Virus record (IMG/VR): IMGVR_UViG_3300032236_000923 | Span: 1 to 47,558 of that record | Direction: 5' to 3' (one strand) | DNA length: 47,558 nucleotides | Origin: a virus | Shown: positions 7,305 to 13,552 of the stretch, piece after piece | How positions within the stretch are numbered: position 1 is the stretch's first letter | How the letters are laid out: each line of letters starts with the position of its first letter | Program-made: the position numbers and the translations under genes | Notes under the pieces: model-generated | The model's input: only the letters and a program-made list of their open reading frames with translations | What the model was told of the DNA's origin: nothing | Databases searched by the model: none

Positions 7305-7682
7305 ATGAACAAAGAACATTTAGCGCAGTACTTATCTAATAAGCTATGGATTAGTAAGGATAAGTTAATGGAAGTAATGTGTGGGTATGTTGAAGAAACG
7401 CCGCAGGAACACATATACATTAAAGGCGAACAAGTAGAATTTAGTGATGATGGTGCAACATGGTTTTCTGGTAAGTTTATAAGAAATCAATATGATGATA
7501 ATAAGAGGTACCCTTATTTAATAGAAAAGCCTGACGGGTATAATTGGTCTTCAAAACACATCCGCCCCCTACAAATACAACCCACTAAAAAAAACCTAAA
7601 TATAGAACCTATCATTCACGCCGAAAAGCCTAATAATTTAGAAGGAAGGATAAAACGTATTGAGCAACATTTAAAACTCTAA
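7305..7682 (+). CDS. Hypothetical protein, 125 aa
   Basis: N-terminal helical part, then a beta-rich block (EFSDDGATWFSGKFI ... YPYLIEKPDGYNW ... HIRPL, about residues 45-95). This block resembles a small domain seen in many Bacteroidota phage proteins of unknown function. Helical C-terminus. Not otherwise recognised. Confidence 0.55.
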   Translation: MNKEHLAQYLSNKLWISKDKLMEVMCGYVEETPQEHIYIKGEQVEFSDDGATWFSGKFIRNQYDDNKRYPYLIEKPDGYNWSSKHIRPLQIQPTKKNLNIEPIIHAEKPNNLEGRIKRIEQHLKL

Positions 7683-7684
7683 TA

Positions 7685-7852
7685 ATGGCAGCAAAAGACA
7701 GAGAAACGCCGATTTTACACACCCCACTAAAGGCTATCCCTAGCGATAGACATGGGATGGTAGATTGGGAGAAATTGAATAAAGCAATAATAATTGAGCA
7801 AGGGAAAACGTTTCCAAGTAAAAGTATTAATAACGTAAAATTTATAAAGTAA
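7685..7852 (+). CDS. Hypothetical protein, 55 aa
   Basis: ATG at 7685, 2 bases after the upstream stop; stop at 7852, 24 bases before ssb. Basic soluble protein (MAAKDRETPILHTPLKA...). Open frame and spacing fit the operon. Function unknown. Confidence 0.5.
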   Translation: MAAKDRETPILHTPLKAIPSDRHGMVDWEKLNKAIIIEQGKTFPSKSINNVKFIK

Positions 7853-7876
7853 GGCTACTTTACAGCCGTAAGAATA

Positions 7877-8254
7877 ATGAATAAATTTATCGCAACGGGT
7901 AATCTAGGAAAAGATTGCACCACATCCGCAGCAGGCACAACGAAAGTTATTAATTTCTCAATAGCCGTTACAAGCGGTTACGGTGATAATAAAAAAACTT
8001 TTTGGTTAGAGGTTTCTAAATTTGGAGACAACATAAAACTATCTGAATACCTGTTAAAAGGTCAACAAGTTATCGTTATTGGCGAGCTATCTATTCGCAC
8101 ATGGGAAAAGGACGGTAAAAGTGGAACATCTATTTGCCTAAGAGCCGATGAAGTACAGTTAATAGGTGGTAAACAAGATGCTACGCCGCAACCACAAACT
8201 ACAGCACCGCAGAAAACAACACAAATAGAAGAACCACAAGACCTCCCTTTCTAA
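7877..8254 (+). CDS. ssb: Single-stranded DNA-binding protein
   Basis: 125 residues. The OB-fold spans about residues 1-100, with MNKFIATGNLGKD at the start and FWLEVSKFG and VIVIGELSIRTWEKDGKSG further on. A Gln/Thr/Pro linker follows, and the acidic tip ends DLPF, the usual SSB tail for partner binding. It coats single-stranded phage DNA in replication and recombination, beside the Sak4-like ATPase. Confidence 0.92.
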   Translation: MNKFIATGNLGKDCTTSAAGTTKVINFSIAVTSGYGDNKKTFWLEVSKFGDNIKLSEYLLKGQQVIVIGELSIRTWEKDGKSGTSICLRADEVQLIGGKQDATPQPQTTAPQKTTQIEEPQDLPF

Positions 8255-8260
8255 TCTCAC

Positions 8261-8297
8261 AGGCTGCAAGCCTAACACGGTTGCAGCCTTAACTTTT
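8261..8297 (+). terminator. Terminator after ssb
   Basis: AGGCTGCAA and TTGCAGCCT form a perfect 9-base-pair stem with an 11-base loop, followed by TAACTTTT. Confidence 0.7.
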
Positions 8298-8301
8298 CAC
8301 T

Positions 8302-8499
8302 ATGTACACACCACCCGAAACATTTACCTATTACTACAATGAAACGGCTACATTTGTCCGTAATCATACGAATCGCACGCAGTATTGGTATAGTTGGTTT
8401 AACGTAGAGAAACAGCGTAAGGAAGAAATACCGCTAACAAAAGGAAATATTAATTACATATTAAAAAACATTAAACAGAAAGATTATGCCACTAAGTGA
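8302..8499 (+). CDS. Hypothetical aromatic-rich protein, 65 aa
   Basis: Rich in Tyr/Trp/Thr in the first half (TFTYYYNETATF, QYWYSWFNVEK), basic at the end. No recognised family. It overlaps the dCTP deaminase-like gene by 14 bases. Confidence 0.5.
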   Translation: MYTPPETFTYYYNETATFVRNHTNRTQYWYSWFNVEKQRKEEIPLTKGNINYILKNIKQKDYATK

Positions 8500-9022
8500 C
8501 TTAAAAATAATTGAAGAAAGGGAAAATGGGAATATAATAATTGAAGATTGGGACTTATCACGCTTAAACGCTTGTAGTTATGATGTTAGAATTTACGATA
8601 TTATCAAAGCCCCAAAAAATTATGTGCTAGATACCAGAACTGAAAACGAATGGATAGAGTACCCAATTGAGGAAAAAGGTTTCGTAATTGAACCCGGTAC
8701 TATTTACAATTCTTGCATCATTGGAAAATTTAGCGTTAAGGGTAATATTTGCGCTAAAGTTATGGGTAAATCTAGCTTAGGTCGTCTAGGCTTAGATGTA
8801 ACCGTTGGTGACGTTGGTCATGTTGAAAGTGATTTCTTTGGCAGCTTAGTCATTGAATTAGCAGCTAAACAGCCTACTATTATCTATCCTAATATGAAAA
8901 TAGGGCAAGTATTATTCTACTATATTGACGGAGAAATAGAACGCTATTATTCTAAAGTAAAAGTAAGTAAGTACATGAATCAGGTAGGCGTTCAAACTTC
9001 TTTGAATCATTTGAATTTTTAG
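8486..9022 (+). CDS. dCTP deaminase / dUTPase-family protein
   Basis: 178 residues with the family layout. SYDVRI lies near residue 31. FVIEPG leads to the core, GKSSLGRLGLDV (about 94-105) matches the conserved substrate loop, and FGSLVIELA (about 120-128) carries the expected catalytic Glu. NMKIGQVLFY precedes a C-terminal arm. It would deaminate dCTP to dUTP (possibly also hydrolysing dUTP) to supply dTTP precursors. Sequence alone does not decide between mono- and bifunctional forms. Confidence 0.82.
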   Translation: MPLSDLKIIEERENGNIIIEDWDLSRLNACSYDVRIYDIIKAPKNYVLDTRTENEWIEYPIEEKGFVIEPGTIYNSCIIGKFSVKGNICAKVMGKSSLGRLGLDVTVGDVGHVESDFFGSLVIELAAKQPTIIYPNMKIGQVLFYYIDGEIERYYSKVKVSKYMNQVGVQTSLNHLNF

Positions 9023-9024
9023 AG

Positions 9025-9032
9025 TATATTTG
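9025..9032 (+). promoter_or_regulatory. TATATTTG promoter box
   Basis: TATATTTG starts 3 bases after the dCTP deaminase stop. TTTG lies 20 bases upstream (inside that gene), close to the Bacteroidota -33/-7 spacing. It would drive the structured leader 9037-9130 and the ParB-like cassette. Confidence 0.65.
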
Positions 9033-9036
9033 CCGA

Positions 9037-9130
9037 GTTAATTAGCTATGCGACAGCTAATCACAAAAAACTTATTGCCCCTTTTTGTTAACGTGTGTCG
9101 CATACTCGTTTTTCAATTAGGGGTTTTTTT
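9037..9130 (+). ncRNA. Kissing-loop RNA candidate, copy A
   Basis: Hairpin 1: ATTAGCT (9041-9047) pairs with AGCTAAT (9055-9061), leaving the loop ATGCGAC. Hairpin 2: CCCCT/AGGGG, TTG/CAA and AACG/CGTT (9078-9123, with T-T internal loops), loop 9094-9106. The loop contains GTCGCAT (9097-9103), the exact complement of all seven bases of loop 1. A run of seven T follows. The layout repeats at 12597-12700 with different loop bases. It could be a small RNA or a regulatory leader with terminator for the gene at 9149. Confidence 0.6.
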
Positions 9131-9148
9131 ATTTTAAAATTAGAAAAA

Positions 9149-10309
9149 ATGGAAATTACGCAAAAACTTGTATTGCAAGAAAGGTTAGAATTAATTAAAT
9201 CTTTAATTAATAATGAAATTAAATATCTTCCTATTAATGATAAAATAGAAGCTATTAATGAAATTAGAGAACATATACATGATTTGTCGCCATTTAAAAA
9301 TGAACCTGTAGATTTTGTTAAATGGGTTTTAGCCGAAAATGTAGTAGCTAATAATTACAACCCAAACAAAGTTGCTCCACCAGAAATGGAATTGCTTGAA
9401 GTTTCAATTATGAATGATGGATATACTCAGCCTGTAGTTACATTTCCTAATAACGGCAAAATTGAAGTTGTAGATGGTTTTCACCGTACTAGGGTAAGTA
9501 AAGAATCAAAGATTGTTAGACAAAGAGTTTTAGGGTATACTCCTACTGTAATAATTCGTAAAGAACAAAGCGATAAAAACGACAGAATGGCTTCTACTAT
9601 TAGGCACAATAGAGCAAGAGGAAAACATCAAGTTGATGCAATGAGTGAAATAATCATAGAACTTAAGAATAGAAATTGGAAAAATGAACGTATTGCAAGG
9701 GAATTGGGTATGGACGAAGAAGAAATATTAAGACTATGCCAAATAACAGGATTGCAAGATATTTTTAAAGATGATGATTTTAGTAAGTCTTGGGAGTCAT
9801 CAGATAGTATTGCAGATTACGAACCTATTACAGATGACCTTACGGATGAAGAAGTGGAAACATATAGAACTGTAAACACTAGCGACCCTGATAGGATATT
9901 TCACACATTTGAAAGATGGGAATGCCATAAAGCAGGATTTTACGCTTCAAAAAAAGAAGGCATGACACAAGAACAATGCGAAAATGCTTACAAAGATTTT
10001 TTATCTGACATACCTAGATTTAAAGAAGGCTTGGACGGAGTTATACGAGAATGGATTAATTCTTGTGAACATTATTTAACTAATAAAGCGATGAATAGAA
10101 TTGCATGGTTAGGACAAGCTGCAATGTGTTATTCAACAGGAGTACCTTCAAAATATTGTGCAGGATTTAATTTATTAACAGAAGCGCAGCAAGATGAAGC
10201 CAATGCTTGTGCATTACAAGCTTTAAACTATTGGATGAAAAAATACGATAGAAGCGCAGTAACTATGGAAGATGCATTATCTATTGGTAGGCAAATAAAT
10301 ATATATTAA
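9149..10309 (+). CDS. ParB-like (IbrB-type) protein with extra C-terminal domain
   Basis: I start at the ATG at 9149 (MEITQKLVL...), preceded by ATTAGAAAAA. An upstream GTG at 9095 lies inside the structured leader. 386 residues. The ParB/Srx-like fold occupies about residues 45-150 with the signature VVDGFHRTR (about 107-115) and a MASTIRHNRARG segment. A helical DNA-binding-like part follows (NERIARELGM). The C-terminal half (about 240-386) contains LTNKAMNRIAWLGQAA, a block I associate with other phage proteins. Genes of this type often pair with a PAPS-reductase-like partner (IbrA/IbrB), as here. Confidence 0.7.
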   Translation: MEITQKLVLQERLELIKSLINNEIKYLPINDKIEAINEIREHIHDLSPFKNEPVDFVKWVLAENVVANNYNPNKVAPPEMELLEVSIMNDGYTQPVVTFPNNGKIEVVDGFHRTRVSKESKIVRQRVLGYTPTVIIRKEQSDKNDRMASTIRHNRARGKHQVDAMSEIIIELKNRNWKNERIARELGMDEEEILRLCQITGLQDIFKDDDFSKSWESSDSIADYEPITDDLTDEEVETYRTVNTSDPDRIFHTFERWECHKAGFYASKKEGMTQEQCENAYKDFLSDIPRFKEGLDGVIREWINSCEHYLTNKAMNRIAWLGQAAMCYSTGVPSKYCAGFNLLTEAQQDEANACALQALNYWMKKYDRSAVTMEDALSIGRQINIY

Positions 10310-10310
10310 T

Positions 10311-10832
10311 ATGAAGCCATCAGTAACGGAATTGATAAAACTATTAGATAAGCCAGCATTATTAAAGTGGGCTAATAAAATAGGATTAGAAGGAATAAAA
10401 CTTGAAGATTATAGCAAAAAAGTAATGCAACAAGGGACATCTATTCATAAACAAATTGAATTGTATATTAAATATAAAATTCCTTTTGAAAACAAGTTTC
10501 ATCAAGAATCATTTGATATGTATTTTAAAGATAAAGAAATATTATCTTATGAAAGTATCATTGAAACAGAATGGTTTAAAGGAAGATTAGATTTGAAAAT
10601 ATTATTTAAAGGCAAAACATATGTTTGTGATTTTAAGTTAAACCAAAAGTTTGTTTACTTTGAAAATAAGCTACAACTTGCAGCATATAGATTTGCTGAA
10701 AATGCAGATGGAGTAGGCATTATTTCAATACCTGATTTTACATTTTTGCCTGTTATAATTAAAGATTTTACTCCTTACGAAGAAATACTTAAATCACTTT
10801 CAAATATTTATACATTAAAAAAACAATTATAA
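10311..10832 (+). CDS. PD-(D/E)xK nuclease-like protein
   Basis: 173 residues, 1 base from each neighbour. GTSIHKQIE (about residues 43-51) resembles the helix-1 motif of RecB/Cas4-like exonucleases. GRLDL (about 90-94) and VCDFKLN (about 104-110) supply the D...(D/E)xK core, and KLQLAAYRFAE (about 120-130) matches the following QxxxY helix. Predicted metal-dependent DNA nuclease. The tight coupling to ParB-like and PP-loop genes suggests one function. Confidence 0.75.
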   Translation: MKPSVTELIKLLDKPALLKWANKIGLEGIKLEDYSKKVMQQGTSIHKQIELYIKYKIPFENKFHQESFDMYFKDKEILSYESIIETEWFKGRLDLKILFKGKTYVCDFKLNQKFVYFENKLQLAAYRFAENADGVGIISIPDFTFLPVIIKDFTPYEEILKSLSNIYTLKKQL

Positions 10833-10833
10833 A

Positions 10834-12045
10834 ATGGCAACTAAAATTTATAATGAAAAAACAGTATTACAAGCAAGTAAAGAAAGAATATCATTAACTT
10901 TTGATAATTTTGAAAGTATATATATTTCTTTTTCTGGAGGTAAAGATAGTAGCGTAATGTCTCATTTAGTTTTAGCAGAAGCTAAAAAAAGAAATAGAAA
11001 AGTAGGTTTTCTTATTATTGATTTAGAGGCTCAATATAATGATACGATAACGCATATTGAACAAATGTGCAAAATGTATAAAGATAATATAGAACTTCAT
11101 TGGGTATGCGCTGAACTCTTATTGCGTAATGCAGTAAGTAACTATCAACCACGTTGGGTATGTTGGGATGAAGATAAACAAGATATTTGGGTAAGACAAA
11201 AACCAAAATTAGCATCCGATTTATCTCAATATGATTTTTATCAACCAAAAATGGAGTTTGAAGAGTTTATGGTTATTTTTGGTGAATGGTATTCAAAAGG
11301 TAAAAGTACTGCTGCTTTTATTGGTATTCGTGCAGATGAATCTTTGCATCGTTATCGTGCAATTATATCTAGGAAAGATGGATTAATGTTTCAAAATTGG
11401 AAATGGAGCACAAAAGTATCTAGTAAATTATATAATATTTATCCAATATATGATTGGAAGACAGAAGATATTTGGGTGTTTCATAGCAAATACAGAGAGT
11501 TGCCACATAATAAAGTTTATGATAAAATGATGATTGCAGGTGTTAAAATAAGTCAACAACGTTTATGCCAACCTTATGGAGATGACCAACGTAGAGGATT
11601 ATGGCTTTATCATATTATAGAACCAGACACTTGGTATAAATTAATAGCTCGTGTAAATGGTGTAAATAGCGGAGCATTATATGTGCAAGAAAAAGGGAAT
11701 ATTAGTGGTTATAATAAAATCTATAAACCTGAAAATCATACATGGGAAAGTTTTTGTAACCTTCTTTTATCAACAATGCCTAAAAAAACAAGAGAGCATT
11801 ATAAGGAGCGTTTTATTAAATTTATTAAAGGTTGGCAAGATAGAGGATATTTAAAAATACCTGATGAAGCCCCAGAAGATTTAGAAAATAAATGTTGGGT
11901 TCCTTCTTGGAGGCGTATGTGTAAAGTTATGCTTAGAAATGATTATTGGTGTAAAGGATTAGGGCAAACGCAACCACTATCAGACGCTTATCAAAAGTTT
12001 AAAGAAATTAAAAATAAGCGAAAATTAGATGCTAATTTAATATAA
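10834..12045 (+). CDS. PAPS-reductase-like PP-loop ATPase (IbrA/DUF3440 type)
   Basis: 403 residues. The PP-loop SFSGGKDSS lies at about residues 33-41, binding ATP as in PAPS reductases and DndC-like proteins. Further family features are FIGIRADESLHRYRA (about 163-177) and PIYDWKTEDIW (about 206-216). C-terminal region as in DUF3440 proteins. Length fits IbrA-like proteins. It is last in the three-gene cassette. The sulphur or adenylyl substrate is unknown. Possible roles are nucleotide/DNA modification or regulation; I cannot decide which. Confidence 0.78.
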   Translation: MATKIYNEKTVLQASKERISLTFDNFESIYISFSGGKDSSVMSHLVLAEAKKRNRKVGFLIIDLEAQYNDTITHIEQMCKMYKDNIELHWVCAELLLRNAVSNYQPRWVCWDEDKQDIWVRQKPKLASDLSQYDFYQPKMEFEEFMVIFGEWYSKGKSTAAFIGIRADESLHRYRAIISRKDGLMFQNWKWSTKVSSKLYNIYPIYDWKTEDIWVFHSKYRELPHNKVYDKMMIAGVKISQQRLCQPYGDDQRRGLWLYHIIEPDTWYKLIARVNGVNSGALYVQEKGNISGYNKIYKPENHTWESFCNLLLSTMPKKTREHYKERFIKFIKGWQDRGYLKIPDEAPEDLENKCWVPSWRRMCKVMLRNDYWCKGLGQTQPLSDAYQKFKEIKNKRKLDANLI

Positions 12046-12062
12046 CAAAACCGATTGTTTTG

Positions 12063-12070
12063 TATATTTG
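12063..12070 (+). promoter_or_regulatory. TATATTTG promoter box, leaderless geometry
   Basis: TATATTTG is followed by AGACT and then the ATG at 12076. With the usual Bacteroidota start distance, transcription would begin at or next to the start codon. Confidence 0.6.
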
Positions 12071-12075
12071 AGACT

Positions 12076-12579
12076 ATGACGCATAAAGAAAGATACAACA
12101 AAGCACATAAGAATTATATGGAGATTAAATGCCCAACGGTTTGTGCCGATGGGCATTACTCTTTGCCTAAGATGCCTGATGTTAAAAAGTCAAATGGATT
12201 GACTATGTTCATTATTAATTATCTTAATTGGTCAGGACATCACGGAGAGAGAACTAATACTATGGGTAGACCTATACAAAAATATGCTCCTAAAATGAAC
12301 ATTTTTAGTGGTAAAATTGAACAAGTAGAAAGTGGTATTGAATGGCAGAAAGGCACAGGGATTAAAGGCTCTAGCGATATTAAAGGAGTTATAAATGTAC
12401 CATATCAAAAATTTGGCGTACCTTGTTTTATTGAAATTAAAGTTGCAAAAGACAAACAATCAGCAGCTCAAATAGAATATGAAAAAAAAATAAACAAAAC
12501 GGGAGGACTATATGTAATAGTAAAAACGCCAGATGATTTTTTAAAATTCTTTGATGATGTTGTAGAAAATAGAATTTAA
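12076..12579 (+). CDS. VRR-NUC-like PD-(D/E)xK nuclease
   Basis: 167 residues from the ATG at 12076 (MTHKERYNKAHKNYM...). The upstream extension to 12055 would contain the promoter box. GIKGSSDIKGV (about residues 95-105) and PCFIEIKVAKDKQSAAQIEY (about 116-135) form the D...ExK core of VRR-NUC nucleases. VIVKTPDDFL closes the domain. Such phage nucleases usually act on structured DNA such as replication forks or junctions. Confidence 0.75.
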   Translation: MTHKERYNKAHKNYMEIKCPTVCADGHYSLPKMPDVKKSNGLTMFIINYLNWSGHHGERTNTMGRPIQKYAPKMNIFSGKIEQVESGIEWQKGTGIKGSSDIKGVINVPYQKFGVPCFIEIKVAKDKQSAAQIEYEKKINKTGGLYVIVKTPDDFLKFFDDVVENRI

Positions 12580-12584
12580 TTTAT

Positions 12585-12592
12585 TATATTTG
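12585..12592 (+). promoter_or_regulatory. TATATTTG promoter box
   Basis: TATATTTG immediately after the nuclease gene, followed by a structured RNA candidate and then the gene at 12706. Same arrangement as at 9025. Confidence 0.6.
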
Positions 12593-12596
12593 CAAT

Positions 12597-12700
12597 AGTT
12601 CTTACAATATAAATATAGCTATCTGGCAGTAGCCTATTAATCAATAATTTTATACGCCCTTAACGGGGAGAGTGCCAGCTCGAACCGTTAAGGGCTTTTT
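12597..12700 (+). ncRNA. Kissing-loop RNA candidate, copy B
   Basis: Hairpin 1: ATAG-CTA (12615-12621) pairs with TAG-c-CTAT (12630-12637), leaving loop TCTGGCAG. Hairpin 2: GCCCTTAACGG (12656-12666) pairs perfectly with CCGTTAAGGGC (12685-12695). Its 18-base loop contains TGCCAG (12673-12678), complementary to CTGGCA in loop 1. Five T follow. Copy A at 9037-9130 has the same topology with changed but still complementary loops, i.e. covariation. Confidence 0.6.
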
Positions 12701-12705
12701 ATTTT

Positions 12706-12975
12706 ATGGACATATTAAACAAGTCAAGAAAGCTTTTAGTATTAAAAGACTTTCGTAAACATACACTAGATAAAGGTGGTGTATGTATTTTAGGTGCAAG
12801 CATTCAAATATTTATTGAATCAAAACAAAAGTTCATCGACTTTATAGACCAAGATGAAGTATGTGATGCACAAGGCGAAACTGCTATTTATGAAGCATTA
12901 CGAGAAGCCCAAACAATTACTAACAAATTATTTCCTACTCTTAAAACTAGAATAAACTATGGAGAAGTTGATTAA
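12706..12975 (+). CDS. Hypothetical protein, 89 aa
   Basis: Soluble helical protein starting 5 bases after the T-run of RNA copy B, so the RNA may control it. No recognised motif. It overlaps the HNH nuclease gene by 17 bases. Confidence 0.6.
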   Translation: MDILNKSRKLLVLKDFRKHTLDKGGVCILGASIQIFIESKQKFIDFIDQDEVCDAQGETAIYEALREAQTITNKLFPTLKTRINYGEVD

Positions 12976-13549
12976 TGGTTGTGAAAAATGCAATAGCAGC
13001 AATATAGAATACAAGACTAATGAATTTCAAAAAGGTTATTATTGCAATGATTGTGACCACATTTTTACGCACCAAATAGATTATGGAAGTTGTTGCGGTT
13101 GGACTGATGTACAAACTATGAAAATAGCTACTGCTAATGGGTTTAGCTATAGAAATATTTGCCAAAATTGTTATACTTTAATTTCTGTATTAAAAAAAAC
13201 GGATAAGCCTATAAGTAGTTATTATGAAATAACTTTAGACGAGTTAAGAAAAAAAACTAACTCAATAAACAGGCATTCATTATATACCGAGTTAATGAAT
13301 GTTAAAACAGAAAAACAAAAAAATAAGGATACTGCATTTTGGAATAACTATAAAGAATATCTTAATAGTCAAAAATGGTATAATAAAAGAAATAAAGTTT
13401 TAGAACGTGACAAATATCTTTGCCAAGCTTGCCTAAAAAATAAAGCCATACAGGTTCATCATTTAACTTATGAAAGAGTATTCGATGAACCACTATTTGA
13501 TTTAGTATCTATTTGTTTACCGTGCCATGAAAAGCTACATAAAAAATAA
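12959..13549 (+). CDS. HNH endonuclease with N-terminal zinc ribbons
   Basis: 196 residues. Several CxxC knuckles lie in the first 80 residues (GCEKC, YYCNDC, ICQNC). The HNH domain covers about residues 135-196. It opens with YLNSQKWYNKRNKVLERD, continues CQACLKN and VHHLTYERV, and ends CLPCHEKLH. The paired cysteines and the HH and CH positions are present. This is an ordinary phage HNH nuclease architecture, probably used in DNA processing or host DNA attack, rather than a clear homing enzyme. Confidence 0.8.
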   Translation: MEKLINGCEKCNSSNIEYKTNEFQKGYYCNDCDHIFTHQIDYGSCCGWTDVQTMKIATANGFSYRNICQNCYTLISVLKKTDKPISSYYEITLDELRKKTNSINRHSLYTELMNVKTEKQKNKDTAFWNNYKEYLNSQKWYNKRNKVLERDKYLCQACLKNKAIQVHHLTYERVFDEPLFDLVSICLPCHEKLHKK

Positions 13550-13552
13550 AAT

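Noticed and set aside
9095-9148. GTG start for the ParB-like protein
   Set aside because: It lies inside the structured leader and terminator-like hairpin; the ATG at 9149 has the recurrent leader.
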